The position numbers and the translations under genes were made by a program. Below, piece after piece: positions 9,994-19,171 of a stretch of 64,000 nt of DNA. This DNA comes from Gammaproteobacteria bacterium (GTDB lineage Bacteria; Pseudomonadota; Gammaproteobacteria; Pseudomonadales; Azotimanducaceae), in the NCBI GenBank assembly GCA_028821405.1, contig JAPPGK010000030.1:1-64000 (forward strand), in the 5' to 3' direction. The notes below the pieces were generated by a model. It was given only the letters and a program-made list of their open reading frames with translations. It was not told where the DNA came from and did not search any database. Position 1 is the stretch's first letter; every line of letters starts with the position of its first letter.

Positions 9994-11160
9994 CTACGTG
10001 AGCAATTCCAGCCAATGTACGACGGGCACGCCCACGGCGTCCGCTAAGTGCGTTTGGCAGCCGACATTGGCGGTGGCGATCACGTCCGGGCCATGCCGGG
10101 CGAGGGCCGCCGCCTTGCGTTCCTTCAGTTCGTTCGCCATGCCCGGCTGCAGCAGGCTGTAGGAACCCGCCGATCCGCAGCAGAGATGTTGATCGGCGAC
10201 CGGGACGAGCCGATAGCCCGTGGCGGTCAGGATCTCCTCCACCAACCCGGTGAGCCGCTGGCCATGCTGCAGGGTGCAGGGCGGATGCCAGGCCACGGTT
10301 TCCGCTTCCCGCCCGTTGACCGGGTTCTTGTCGAAGTCGAACCCGGCGAGCACTTCTGCAACGTCCCGCACCTTGTCCGCGAACCGCATCGCGGCGTCGT
10401 CCCCGAGCAGCCGGCCGTAGTCCTTGAGGGTGACCCCGCAGCCGCTGGCGGTGGAGATGACGATGTCAACCTCGTCAGCCGCCAGTTGTTCCACGTTGCG
10501 GCGCATCGACGCGTGCGCCGCGGCGGTTCTGCCCGCATGTAGCGCCAAGCCGCCACAGCATTCCTCGGCGTCGGCGGCGAACGGTGCCATGCCCCGCGCT
10601 TCCAGCAGAGCCGCCAGGTGAGCGTTCACTTCCGGTGTCACAACCCGTTGCACGCAGCCCTGCATGAGCAATACACGACCGTGCGCGGGTAGGGGCCGAT
10701 GGCTAGGTGGACGCCTCAGTAGGCGACGTAGGCGGCGCGGCAATAGCCGCCGCAACGGCCGAGCCAGCGCGACGAGCGGCACGAGCAGGCCCGGTTTCGG
10801 TACGATGGCGAGCAGGAGCAGGCGAAGCAGGTTCCGGCTGGGCCGCTGCTCCTCGAGCACTTCGCGCCCGATCTCCGCGAGTTCCCCGTAGCGGACCCCG
10901 GAGGGGCAGGTGGTCTCGCAGGCCCGGCAGGTCAGGCAGCGGTCGAGGTGGGTGCGCGCCACCGCGTTGGCTTCGCCGGACTCGAGCAAGCCCTTGATGA
11001 GATAGATGCGACCGCGCGGCCCGTCCAGTTCGTCGCCGCGTACTTGGTAGGTGGGACAGGTCGCGTTGCACATGCCGCAGTGCACGCAGGTTCTCAAGAT
11101 CGCGTTGGCCCGGCGTCCCCGTTGCGTGGCGAGGGTGGCCTCGGGAATCTCGGTGCGCAC
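9994..11160 (-). CDS. glcF: Glycolate oxidase iron-sulfur subunit GlcF
   Basis: This 388-residue protein has two 4Fe-4S ferredoxin-type clusters near the N-terminus (CVHCGMCNATCP and CLTCRACETTCP). A hydrophobic and arginine-rich linker follows, then two cysteine-rich CCG domains (ECCGGLALHAG and HLCCGSAG). This is the layout of GlcF, which passes electrons from the flavin subunits GlcD and GlcE of glycolate dehydrogenase to the respiratory chain. It starts with GTG directly after the glcE stop, with no gap, which indicates translational coupling. It is the last gene of glcD-glcE-glcF, and full length for the family. Confidence 0.94.
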   Translation of the reverse strand: MRTEIPEATLATQRGRRANAILRTCVHCGMCNATCPTYQVRGDELDGPRGRIYLIKGLLESGEANAVARTHLDRCLTCRACETTCPSGVRYGELAEIGREVLEEQRPSRNLLRLLLLAIVPKPGLLVPLVALARPLRRLLPRRLRRLLRRPPSHRPLPAHGRVLLMQGCVQRVVTPEVNAHLAALLEARGMAPFAADAEECCGGLALHAGRTAAAHASMRRNVEQLAADEVDIVISTASGCGVTLKDYGRLLGDDAAMRFADKVRDVAEVLAGFDFDKNPVNGREAETVAWHPPCTLQHGQRLTGLVEEILTATGYRLVPVADQHLCCGSAGSYSLLQPGMANELKERKAAALARHGPDVIATANVGCQTHLADAVGVPVVHWLELLT

Positions 11161-12198
11161 CTAGCCCTCCGTCGACCCCTGAAAGCCGCCGACGCCCGGA
11201 TTGAAGACGCCGTCGGGGTCGAAGGCATGCTTCAAGCGCGCCGTCACCTTCGCCGTCGCCGGATCGGCCGCCGGGCGCGTCGCGGGTTGCCGGCCCCGCG
11301 AAAACGTCGTCGCAAACCCGCCCTCCCCAAGCTCGACGGGCCCACCATGCGACCAGGCCTGGCATCCACCCCACTCGATGAGCGCGTCTCCCGACTCGAA
11401 TCGCGACCCTCGGGGCAGCGACCACCGGGTGAGCGCCCCGGCCGCGTCCGCAAAGAACGGGTGCGCATGGTCGCGCACCGCCGCCCACAACGCGGGGTCG
11501 GCCGGCTTCCCCAGGTCCAATGCCGAGCGGGCGCTCGATACGCCCGGCGCACTGCCCGAGAGGCGTAGGTGCAACGTGTTGCCAAGAAAGCATGTGCCCG
11601 TGATGGGAAGCGGTTGCCGCGCCCAGTCCCGAACCAGCCGTCCCGCCTCCCCGGCATCGCAGGGCACGGCAAGGGTCTCCTCGGCCGCCGGCACGGGCAG
11701 CACCCGCACGCTCGCCGAGAGAATCACGCCGAGGGCACCCCGGGCGCCGATCATGAGCCTGGACACGTCGTAGCCCGCCACGTTCTTCATCACGCTGCCG
11801 CCGAAACGCAGCCGTTCGCCCCGCCCGTTGACAATCTCGACCCCCAGAACGGCATCCCGGACACTGCCCCGCCACGGTCGCGCCGGGCCCGACAGGCCGC
11901 TCGCCAACGCACCGCCCAAGGTCCCCACCCCGTCGAACCGGGGCGGATCGAAGGGCAGCATCTGGCCTTTCTCCGCCAGGACGTCGGTCAACTCCCCGAG
12001 GGAGGTGCCCGCCCAAGCGGTCACGACCAATTCTTCCGGCCGGTAGTCGATGATCCCCGACAGGCTCTGGGTGGACAGCGTGTCCTCCCCGGCAAGGGGC
12101 CCAAGCAACGCCTTGCTGCCGTGGCCGACGATCGCGACGCTCGACGACATGCGGCGACACGCCGCCACGGCGGATTGCAGGCGATCGGCTTCGTGCAT
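11161..12198 (-). CDS. glcE: Glycolate oxidase FAD-binding subunit GlcE
   Basis: This 345-residue protein has an N-terminal PCMH-type FAD-binding fold, with signature stretches VAIVGHGSKALLG and GGALASGLSGPARPW. The C-terminal part ends with the family-typical HAFDPDGVFNPG. In the Glc complex it pairs with GlcD as a second flavin subunit for glycolate oxidation to glyoxylate. The ATG at 12198 is chosen; the extra 49 codons in the ORF track have no homology features and extend toward glcD. The 115 bases between glcD and glcE hold no gene. Confidence 0.9.
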   Translation of the reverse strand: MHEADRLQSAVAACRRMSSSVAIVGHGSKALLGPLAGEDTLSTQSLSGIIDYRPEELVVTAWAGTSLGELTDVLAEKGQMLPFDPPRFDGVGTLGGALASGLSGPARPWRGSVRDAVLGVEIVNGRGERLRFGGSVMKNVAGYDVSRLMIGARGALGVILSASVRVLPVPAAEETLAVPCDAGEAGRLVRDWARQPLPITGTCFLGNTLHLRLSGSAPGVSSARSALDLGKPADPALWAAVRDHAHPFFADAAGALTRWSLPRGSRFESGDALIEWGGCQAWSHGGPVELGEGGFATTFSRGRQPATRPAADPATAKVTARLKHAFDPDGVFNPGVGGFQGSTEG

Positions 12199-12313
12199 GC
12201 GACGTGGCAGCCGGGTTAGGCGCGCCGGGGACGGGGTTGTCCCGTTGCGCCGGACCCGGAGCGTGCGTCGCGGGCGACAGCAAGGGTCGCCCCGACGTTG
12301 GCGGGCCACGACA

Positions 12314-13765
12314 TTAGAACCGTTCCAGGTCGGGATGGGGAACACGGCCCTGGTGGACCCGCATGCCGCCGAGTTCGGAACAGCGTGCCAAGGTGGGGAT
12401 GGCCTTGCCCGGGTTCATGAGCCCATCGGGGTCGAAGGCGGCCTTCAGGGCATGGAACTGGCTCAGTTCCTCGTCGTTGAACTGCACGCACATGGTGTTC
12501 AGCTTCTCCACGCCGACGCCGTGTTCGCCGGTCACGGTGCCGCCGGCTTCCACGCAGAGCCGCAATATCCGGTCTCCGAGTTCCTCGGCCTGTTCCAACT
12601 GCCCCGGCAGATTGGCGTCGAACAGGATCAGCGGGTGCAGGTTGCCGTCGCCGGCATGGAACACGTTGGCGACGCGCAAGCCGAATTCCTCCGACAAGGT
12701 GCCGATGCCGTTCAGCACCTCGGCGAGCCTGGCACGGGGAATCGTCCCGTCCATGCAGTAGTAGTCCGGTGCCAGACGTCCCATCGCCGGAAACGCGGCC
12801 TTGCGCCCTTTCCAAAGGCGTTCCTGGGCCGCGGCATCCTCGGCCAGGCGAACCTCGGCCCCGTGGGCGACGAGCACCGATTGGACGCGCCGTGCGTCGG
12901 CGGCCACTTCCTCAACGGTCCCGTCGAGTTCGCAAAGCAGGATCGCCGCGGCTTCCCGGGGGTAGCCCGCGTCGGCGAAGTCCTCCGCGGCACGGATGGA
13001 CGGGTTGTCCATCATCTCGAGCCCCGCCGGGATGATGCCCTCGGCGATGATGGCGCCCACGGCCCGGCCGGCGTCTTCGAGAACGCCGAAAGATCCGAGC
13101 AGTACGGTCTTGGCCACCGGCAACGGCAGCAGTTTCACGGTGACTTCGGTGACCACCCCGAGCATGCCCTCGGAGCCCATCATGATCGCCAGGAGATCGA
13201 GACCCGGCGACTCCAGGGTCTTGCCGCCGAGAACGAGTTCGTCGCCTTCGAAGGTCTCGACCCTGAGTCCGATCACGTTGTGCACGGTGAGGCCGTACTT
13301 CAGGCAATGCACGCCCCCGGAGTTCTCCGCGACGTTGCCGCCGATGCTGCAGGCAAGCTGCGACGACGGATCCGGCGCGTAGTAGAGACCGTGCTCGCGC
13401 ACCGCTTCGCTGATGGCGAGATTGGTGACACCCGGTTCCAACGTCGCCGTGCAGGCATCGAGGTCGACCTCCTTGATGCGGTTCATCTTGGTCAAGGTCA
13501 ACAGCACGCCGTCCGTGAGCGGCCTCGCCCCGCCCGACAAACCCGTGCCGGCGCCGCGCGTGACCACCGGCACGCGGTGCTCGCGGCAGATGGCGAGCAC
13601 GGCCCGGACCTGTTCCACCGTCTCCGGCAGCACGACCGCCCAAGGGGTCTCCCGGATCGCCGTCAGGCCATCGGTCTCGAACGGTCGCACGGCGTGCTCG
13701 CCGGTCAGCACGGAGGAGCCCGGCAGACTGGCACGAAGCCTTGCGAGTACCTTGGGGTTCGACAT
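12314..13765 (-). CDS. glcD: Glycolate oxidase subunit GlcD, FAD-linked catalytic subunit
   Basis: This 483-residue FAD-linked oxidase has the PCMH flavin motif VVTRGAGTGLSGGA and the later segment SIGGNVAENSGGVHCLKYG. The C-terminal FAD-oxidase domain contains HAGDGNLHP, GEHGVGVEK and the closing DPDGLMNPGKAIP. These are the GlcD/D-lactate dehydrogenase hallmarks; the adjacent glcE and glcF make glycolate the most likely substrate. The ATG at 13765 (MSNPKVLARL) is preferred over the longer ORF. It is the first gene of the glc operon and is divergent from the ChaC-like gene, with 83 bases for both promoters. No glcC regulator is adjacent. Confidence 0.93.
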   Translation of the reverse strand: MSNPKVLARLRASLPGSSVLTGEHAVRPFETDGLTAIRETPWAVVLPETVEQVRAVLAICREHRVPVVTRGAGTGLSGGARPLTDGVLLTLTKMNRIKEVDLDACTATLEPGVTNLAISEAVREHGLYYAPDPSSQLACSIGGNVAENSGGVHCLKYGLTVHNVIGLRVETFEGDELVLGGKTLESPGLDLLAIMMGSEGMLGVVTEVTVKLLPLPVAKTVLLGSFGVLEDAGRAVGAIIAEGIIPAGLEMMDNPSIRAAEDFADAGYPREAAAILLCELDGTVEEVAADARRVQSVLVAHGAEVRLAEDAAAQERLWKGRKAAFPAMGRLAPDYYCMDGTIPRARLAEVLNGIGTLSEEFGLRVANVFHAGDGNLHPLILFDANLPGQLEQAEELGDRILRLCVEAGGTVTGEHGVGVEKLNTMCVQFNDEELSQFHALKAAFDPDGLMNPGKAIPTLARCSELGGMRVHQGRVPHPDLERF

Positions 13766-13848
13766 GAGCCTCGATGGTGACTTGAGCGGCGTGGAGCGGT
13801 CTACCCGCGTCGTCGTACCATGACGGGGTTCCGCAAGCAAATCGAACT

Positions 13849-14394
13849 GTGCAGCACTGGGTATTCGGCTACGGCTCGCTCATCTGGCGGGTGGACTTTC
13901 CCCACCACGAACGGCGTCGAGCCGACGTTCGCGGTTGGGCGCGTCGTTTCTGGCAGGGCTCCCACGATCACCGCGGTACGCCGGATGCCCCCGGTCGCGT
14001 GGTGACCCTCGTCGAACAGGCAGATGCCGTGTGCGTCGGCGCCGCCTACCGCGTCGACGAAGCCGTGTTCGAGCACCTCGACCACCGAGAGAAGAACGGC
14101 TACGAGCGCGTAGGGGTGACGATGCGGCTGTCCGCGACCCACGGAGCGCCTCCCGCAGGCGACACCGTGAACGGCGTGACCTACATCGCGTCACCCGGAA
14201 ACGTCGCCTTTCTCGGGCCTGCGGACATCGACGACATGGTTGCGCAGATCGCACGTTCGCGCGGTCCGAGCGGCAGCAACCGCGACTACCTCTTCCAACT
14301 TGCAGCGGCCTTGAACGACCTCGGCTGCCAGGACGACCACGTCGGGGCGCTGATCGGGCGCTTGCACAGGCGCGGCGCGCAGCGTCCTCAGTAG
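13849..14394 (+). CDS. ChaC-like gamma-glutamylcyclotransferase
   Basis: This 181-residue protein opens with HWVFGYGSLIW, the substrate-loop signature of ChaC-type gamma-glutamylcyclotransferases, and carries the catalytic-glutamate region LDHREKNGYER. Characterised ChaC proteins cleave glutathione to 5-oxoproline and cysteinylglycine in the cytoplasm. Length and motif spacing match the family. It begins with GTG. Its end overlaps by 7 bases the convergent NUDIX gene. Confidence 0.88.
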   Translation: MQHWVFGYGSLIWRVDFPHHERRRADVRGWARRFWQGSHDHRGTPDAPGRVVTLVEQADAVCVGAAYRVDEAVFEHLDHREKNGYERVGVTMRLSATHGAPPAGDTVNGVTYIASPGNVAFLGPADIDDMVAQIARSRGPSGSNRDYLFQLAAALNDLGCQDDHVGALIGRLHRRGAQRPQ

Positions 14395-15140
14395 TCGACG
14401 ACGTCGTTCTCGAACGCGAAGCCGTGTTCCGGCATCACCAACCGGTGCCGGGGCCCCTTCCGGTCGGCGTCCCAGTCCTCGTAGCCGGCATCGCCCGCCC
14501 ATAGTGCGACGCGGACGCCGTCCGCCCGCTTGACCGCCCGGGTCTCGTAGAAGCGGGGGTCGCGGGAACCCAACTCCTTGAGCAGAGCACCCACCGGCCG
14601 GTAGAGGGACAGGTGATGGAGCGTCACCCAAGTCGGCGGTACCAAGTCGATTTCGCCTTCGGCATGCTTCGCGAGTGCATCCGCCGGCCGGATCCAACGG
14701 TGGTCCTCGATCTCGCCCCCGTCGATGTCGATGGCCTCGTCGCCTGCACGGGCCGCGAAGAACCAGGTGGCGAAGCGAACCGGGGTGCTCGGCGGCGGCG
14801 TCCAATGGGCAAACCAGATGAATGCGGCGGGATCGAGTGTGACCCCGGCCTCCTCCGCGGCCTCCCGCGCCGCAGCATTGCGCGCCGCCACGTCCTTGTC
14901 GCCATCCGCAGGGTAGTCCTCCGGATCGATGCGGCCACCCGGAAAGACCCACATGCCCCCGAAGGCGATCTTCGAGTTCTTGCGCAGCATGAGCACTTCC
15001 GGACCGTCGTGGGCATCGCGCAGCAGGACCACGGTGGCCGCCGGGGTCGCGGGGCGCGCCTCCTTGGCGGGATTGTCGAGGTCGCCGTAGATGTCGTTGG
15101 CGTGTTTGGTCGGTTCGTCTTGGCGTTTGCTCACGATCAA
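14388..15140 (-). CDS. NUDIX hydrolase
   Basis: This roughly 250-residue protein has a Nudix box in expanded form: GGMWVFPGGRIDPED followed after a short insertion by AAAREAAEEAGV, which supplies the metal-binding glutamates. The region around it (VVLLRDAHDGPEVLMLRKN) fits the Nudix fold. The insertion within the box and the long C-terminal part resemble the NUDT19-like, CoA-diphosphatase-related branch, but the substrate cannot be read. The track start is TTG, overlapping the previous stop as TTGA; a GTG two codons later (15134) is equally possible. It is coupled to the coiled-coil gene upstream. Confidence 0.85.
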   Translation of the reverse strand: MIVSKRQDEPTKHANDIYGDLDNPAKEARPATPAATVVLLRDAHDGPEVLMLRKNSKIAFGGMWVFPGGRIDPEDYPADGDKDVAARNAAAREAAEEAGVTLDPAAFIWFAHWTPPPSTPVRFATWFFAARAGDEAIDIDGGEIEDHRWIRPADALAKHAEGEIDLVPPTWVTLHHLSLYRPVGALLKELGSRDPRFYETRAVKRADGVRVALWAGDAGYEDWDADRKGPRHRLVMPEHGFAFENDVVDY

Positions 15141-15811
15141 GACCCGGGAGTGGTCGCCGCGCTCGTTGGGTCCGCCGTCGTCTGCGCCGTCGGCACCGCT
15201 AGGCTAGAACGGTCGGCCTGTACGTTCTTACCAAGGAAATGGGGCGCGGTGGCGTTGTAGAGGCCAAGTCCGGCGATGAGTGCCAGCACGAGGAACACGT
15301 ACTTGTTCTGACTGCGGAGCGCATCGAACTTGGCGTCGAACTTGGCATCCATGGCCTCGAACCTGGCATCCACGGCGTCGAACTTGGCATCCACGCCGTC
15401 GAACTTGCCATCCACGCCGTCGAACTTGGCGTCGAACTTGGTCTCCAGCACGTCGATCCTGTTGCCGAGACCGTCGATGTCGCCCCTCAGTTCCGTGACG
15501 GCGTCGTTGAGGTCGCCCTTCAATCCCGTGACGGCGTCGTTGAGGTCGCCCTTCAATCCCGTGACGGCGTCGTTGAGGTCGCCCTTCAATCCCGTGACGG
15601 CGTCGTTGAGGTCGCCCTTCAATCCCGTGACGGCGTCGTTGAGGTCGCCCTTCAATCCCGTGACGGCGTCGTTGAGGTCTCTACGGGTCACCAGCCCTTC
15701 GGTGAGTTCGTCGTTCAGGGCGCGAGACATCCCCTCGGCCTGTCCCGGTTCCACACCGGCCTGTTTGAGCCGATCTGCATACCTTAGCGTGTCGATCACA
15801 GTGGCGGTCAT
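15137..15811 (-). CDS. DUF1640-like coiled-coil protein with C-terminal membrane anchor
   Basis: This 224-residue protein has an N-terminal segment TLRYADRLKQAGVEPGQAEG typical of DUF1640/CCDC90-type proteins. Five exact 11-residue repeats (GLKGDLNDAVT) follow, then a heptad-like series of KFDGVDAKFDAVDA type, and one C-terminal membrane span (YVFLVLALIAGLGLY). It should form a long coiled coil anchored in the membrane. No enzymatic domain is present and function is unknown. The ATG at 15811 is chosen over the TTG at 15820. The stop overlaps or abuts the NUDIX start. A palindrome, GTAGT-AAA-ACTAC, lies about 20 bases upstream. Confidence 0.75.
   Translation of the reverse strand: MTATVIDTLRYADRLKQAGVEPGQAEGMSRALNDELTEGLVTRRDLNDAVTGLKGDLNDAVTGLKGDLNDAVTGLKGDLNDAVTGLKGDLNDAVTGLKGDLNDAVTELRGDIDGLGNRIDVLETKFDAKFDGVDGKFDGVDAKFDAVDARFEAMDAKFDAKFDALRSQNKYVFLVLALIAGLGLYNATAPHFLGKNVQADRSSLAVPTAQTTADPTSAATTPGS
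15500..15679 (-). repeat. 33-bp coding tandem repeat, five copies plus a partial
   Basis: The unit reads GGCGTCGTTGAGGTCGCCCT on the plus strand, followed by TCAATCCCGTGAC. It recurs without change at 15500, 15533, 15566, 15599 and 15632, with a partial copy from 15665. It encodes 11 residues in frame, so copy number can change without a frameshift. Confidence 0.95.
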
Positions 15812-15824
15812 GTCGTCCAACTAC

Positions 15825-15837
15825 GAGTAGTAAAACT
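15825..15837. promoter_or_regulatory. Small palindrome upstream of the coiled-coil gene
   Basis: The perfect inverted repeat GTAGT-AAA-ACTAC lies between the coiled-coil gene (minus) and the flavoprotein gene (plus). It could be an operator; no other evidence supports this. Confidence 0.25.
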
Positions 15838-16041
15838 ACACGATGCACGACCGTTTGGGGCATGTCTGTAGGAAATCTGCCATGTCTTCAAAGAAATAAT
15901 GCCTCGTCCTGGGCAACATCGGCGACGGTCGCCGCCTCTTCGACGGATCGCCGCACGCGGAGGAACGAAATCGGCGCACCACACGGTAGAATGTCGCGTT
16001 TGTACGGACCCGCCTTCGGGGGCGCGTCCGGGGAGAAGGCC

Positions 16042-17181
16042 ATGAATTCCAGGCTCTGCGACGAACTCGGCATCGAGTTCCCGCTGTTCGCGTTCAGCCA
16101 CTGCCGCGACGTGATCGCGGCGGTCACCAACGCCGGCGGCTTCGGCGTGCTCGGCGCTGCGGGCCACTCGCCGGCCACCCTCGACATCGAACTCAACTGG
16201 ATCGATCAGCAGGTCGGCGGCAAATCCTACGGGGTCGACCTCCTGGTGCCGACCAGCATGGACAGCAAGGAACGCTCGCTCACCGCCCAGGAACTCGAAG
16301 ACCGCATCCCCGAGGAGCACAAACGCTACATCGCCGAACTCCTCGCCCAGCACGATATCGACACCGGCGATCTCTGGGACGACACCGCCCAGGACGGGGT
16401 CGGCGACAACATGCGCGAGGTCGGCGCCGGGAAGATTCTCGATGCCGCGTTCGCGCACCCCGTCAAACTCGTGGTCAATGCCCTTGGCGTGCCGCCGCCG
16501 TTCATGTTCGACCGGGCCCGGGCCAAGGGCATCAAGGTGGGCGCCCTGGCCGGTGCCAAGGAACACGCCATCAAACACGCCGAAGCGGGCGTGGACGTCA
16601 TCATCGTCGCCGGCACCGAGGCCGGCGGCCACTGCGGCGAAGTGTCCACCATGGTGCTGCTGCCCGAGGTGCTCGATGCGCTTGCACCGTACGGCAACCG
16701 CAGCCACGTGGTCGCCGCCGGCGGCATCGTCACCGGCCGGCAGATGGCGGCCTGCATGGCCATGGGGGCAGCGGGCGTCTGGACCGGTTCCGTGTGGCTC
16801 ACCACGGCGGAAGCCGAAACGCTGCCCGTCGTGAAGGAGAAGATGCTCGCCGCCAACTCGCGTCAGACCGTGCGTTCCCGAAGCCGAACCGGCAAGTACA
16901 CGCGTCAGCTCAAATCCGCGTGGACGGACGCCTGGACCACCGAGGAAGCACCGAATCCGTTGCCGATGCCGCTGCAGGGCGTGCTCGCCGGCGCCGCGTT
17001 CCGGAAGATCAACAAGCTTGCGCAGTCGGACCACCCGGGCGCGCGCCAACTCGTCAACTACTACGTCGGCCAAGGCGTTGGGCTGATGAACGAGACGGGT
17101 TCCGCGCGCACCGTGGTCTACAACTTCATGGCCGATTTCGCCGACGCCGCCGAACGGCTCGCGGATGCCGTCGGCGAGTAG
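16042..17181 (+). CDS. NAD(P)H-dependent flavin oxidoreductase, nitronate-monooxygenase family
   Basis: This 379-residue TIM-barrel flavoprotein belongs to the 2-nitropropane-dioxygenase-like family. It shows the N-terminal NAGGFGVLGAA loop, the FMN phosphate-binding pattern GTEAGGHCGEVST and VVAAGGIVTGRQMAACMAMGAAGV. Characterised relatives oxidise nitronates or act as NADH:quinone reductases; which applies cannot be read. The start ATG at 16042 follows a good ribosome site (GGGGAGAAGG), and the upstream 60 codons of the ORF track are unlikely to be translated. It is followed after 13 bases by the phosphoesterase gene. Confidence 0.87.
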   Translation: MNSRLCDELGIEFPLFAFSHCRDVIAAVTNAGGFGVLGAAGHSPATLDIELNWIDQQVGGKSYGVDLLVPTSMDSKERSLTAQELEDRIPEEHKRYIAELLAQHDIDTGDLWDDTAQDGVGDNMREVGAGKILDAAFAHPVKLVVNALGVPPPFMFDRARAKGIKVGALAGAKEHAIKHAEAGVDVIIVAGTEAGGHCGEVSTMVLLPEVLDALAPYGNRSHVVAAGGIVTGRQMAACMAMGAAGVWTGSVWLTTAEAETLPVVKEKMLAANSRQTVRSRSRTGKYTRQLKSAWTDAWTTEEAPNPLPMPLQGVLAGAAFRKINKLAQSDHPGARQLVNYYVGQGVGLMNETGSARTVVYNFMADFADAAERLADAVGE

Positions 17182-17194
17182 CTGCCACCACCCG

Positions 17195-17974
17195 ATGCAA
17201 AAACCCCTCACCGTCGTGCACACGTCAGACGTGCACCTAGACAGCCGCGATACCGACAAGGCCACCGACGGGTTCCGCAGCCGCGCCGAACGCGCGTTCG
17301 CGGGTGTTGTCGACGCGACCCACGAGGTGGATGCCGACCTCCTGCTGATCGCCGGCGACCTGTTCGACAACAACCGCGTCGACGGGACCAACATCGACTT
17401 CGTCTATCGGCAGTTCGACCGCCTGCGCTGCCCGGTGGTGATGCTGCCGGGCAACCACGACGTACACGACGACAGCTCCGTCTGGAACCGCTTCGACTTC
17501 GACGAGGCAGGCGAGCACGTGCACGCCCTGATGTCCCACGACGGCAACTGCGTGACCCTCGACGAGATCGGTGCCCGGGTGTGGGGCAAGGCCATGGCCG
17601 AACACGCCCCCGAGAACTACCCGCTGGTGGGCGTGCCCGAGCGCCACGACCAGCATTGGAACATCGGCATGGCGCACGGCCAAGTTTGCGAACGTCGCGT
17701 CGGTCAAGGCTCGTCGCCGATCACCCGCGAGGAAATCCGCACGTCCGGCTTCGACTACCTGGCCCTCGGCCACATCCATGTCTGGGGAGATCACAGCGAG
17801 GGCGACACGGTGGCGGTCTATTCCGGCTCGCCGGTCGCCCACTTCGCCGGCGCCAACGGGGGATACGTGGCGGTGGTCAGTCTCTGCCCCCGCGACGGAG
17901 TTCGCGTCGAGAGCCGTAAGGTAACAAGCTGGGATCGGGTGATGGAGCGATCCAGCGGCGGTTTCCCGTTTTGA
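17195..17974 (+). CDS. Metallophosphoesterase, Mre11/SbcD-like
   Basis: This 259-residue calcineurin-like phosphoesterase has the full motif set in order: SDVHL, GDLFD, GNHD, MAHG and LGHIHVW. These residues bind two metals. The motif order resembles DNA-repair exonuclease SbcD/Mre11 and also YfcE-like enzymes. No SbcC-like ATPase is adjacent, so a nuclease role is unproven. The ATG at 17195 (MQKPLTVVHTSD) places the first metal motif right after the start, as usual. It lies between the flavoprotein and the acyl-CoA dehydrogenase, likely in one transcript. Confidence 0.83.
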   Translation: MQKPLTVVHTSDVHLDSRDTDKATDGFRSRAERAFAGVVDATHEVDADLLLIAGDLFDNNRVDGTNIDFVYRQFDRLRCPVVMLPGNHDVHDDSSVWNRFDFDEAGEHVHALMSHDGNCVTLDEIGARVWGKAMAEHAPENYPLVGVPERHDQHWNIGMAHGQVCERRVGQGSSPITREEIRTSGFDYLALGHIHVWGDHSEGDTVAVYSGSPVAHFAGANGGYVAVVSLCPRDGVRVESRKVTSWDRVMERSSGGFPF

Positions 17975-18004
17975 ACGCCCGAGGGCCTTAAGGGAGAACG
18001 ATCT

Positions 18005-19171
18005 ATGGAATTCCGTCTTGAAGCGAGGCAGTGGCTTGAAGCCAATTGCCCGGACAGCATGCGCCGGGGCATGGGCGGCTACACCGCCGGCGGCCGCAAG
18101 GCGGTGTACGGCAATCCCGACACCAAGCTGTGGCTCGACCGCATGGCCGAACGGGGCTGGACGGCGCCCACCTGGCCCAAGGAATACGGCGGCGGCGGGC
18201 TCACCAACGCCGAACTCATGATCCTCGACGACGAGATGCGGCGCATCAACGCGCCCGCCCCGTTGACCGGCCACGGACTCACCATGATCGGGCCCGCGAT
18301 CATCGAGTTCGGCACCGATGCCCAATGCCGGGAACACCTGCCGCCCATCACCCGCGGCGAGATCCGCTGGTGCCAGGGCTACAGCGAACCCGGCGCCGGT
18401 TCCGATCTCGCGGGCCTCATGATGCGCGCCGAGGAGGATGGCGACGACTTCGTGGTCAACGGCTCGAAGATCTGGACCTCCGGCGCCCAAGGCGCGGACT
18501 GGATCTTCTGCCTGGTGCGCACCGACTTCGAGGCGTCCAAGCACGAGGGCATCTCCTTCCTAGTGCTCGACATGGAGACACCCGGCGTCACCGTTACCCC
18601 CATCGAACTCATCAGCGGCGCCTCCGAGTTCTGCCAGACCTTCTTCGACGACGTGCGGGTTCCGAAGCGCAACCTGATCGGTCAGCCGGGCAACGGCTGG
18701 ACCGTGGGCAAACGGCTGCTGCAATACGAGCGCAGTTCCATCGGCGGGCGCGGCGGCACGCGCCAGAAGGCCAAGACCATCGACGCGTGGGCGAAGGAGT
18801 ACGTGGGCGAAGTGGAGGGACGGATCGCCGACCCGGCCGTCCGCGACGCCGTCACCGAACAGCGCATCGGCGACGACGCGTATCAACTGACCATCCGCCG
18901 TTCGTTCGAGGAGGCCACGAGTTCGCAGGCGCCCAGTTTCCTGTCGTCCATGTTCAAGCTCTACGGCACCGAGCAGAACATGCGCCGCAACGATTTGCTC
19001 ATGTCCATTCTCGGCACCCAAGGCCTCGGCTGGGCCGGCGACGGCTTCACCGGTGCCGAACGCGGCTCGACCCGCGGCTGGCTGCGCTCCAAGGCGAACT
19101 CCATCGAGGGGGGCACTTCCGAGATCCAGCGCAACATCATCGCCAAGCGGGTGCTGGGCCTGCCGGACTGA
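18005..19171 (+). CDS. Acyl-CoA dehydrogenase
   Basis: This 388-residue flavoprotein has the family features in order: the FAD/substrate signature YSEPGAGSDLAGL, the middle beta-domain (FVVNGSKIWTSGAQ), and the C-terminal helical domain closing with IEGGTSEIQRNIIAKRVLGLPD. It removes two hydrogens from an acyl-CoA and gives them to electron-transfer flavoprotein. Length is normal. The start is supported by AGGGAGAA seven bases upstream of the ATG. Substrate chain length is not readable. No ETF or enoyl-CoA hydratase lies next to it. Confidence 0.92.
   Translation: MEFRLEARQWLEANCPDSMRRGMGGYTAGGRKAVYGNPDTKLWLDRMAERGWTAPTWPKEYGGGGLTNAELMILDDEMRRINAPAPLTGHGLTMIGPAIIEFGTDAQCREHLPPITRGEIRWCQGYSEPGAGSDLAGLMMRAEEDGDDFVVNGSKIWTSGAQGADWIFCLVRTDFEASKHEGISFLVLDMETPGVTVTPIELISGASEFCQTFFDDVRVPKRNLIGQPGNGWTVGKRLLQYERSSIGGRGGTRQKAKTIDAWAKEYVGEVEGRIADPAVRDAVTEQRIGDDAYQLTIRRSFEEATSSQAPSFLSSMFKLYGTEQNMRRNDLLMSILGTQGLGWAGDGFTGAERGSTRGWLRSKANSIEGGTSEIQRNIIAKRVLGLPD

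Noticed and set aside
15500-15679. Possible CRISPR array (regular repeats)
   Set aside because: The units are contiguous, have no spacers and are in frame inside a coiled-coil gene.
17195-17974. Assignment as SbcD
   Set aside because: No SbcC-like ATPase next to it and the protein is short; only the phosphoesterase fold is supported.
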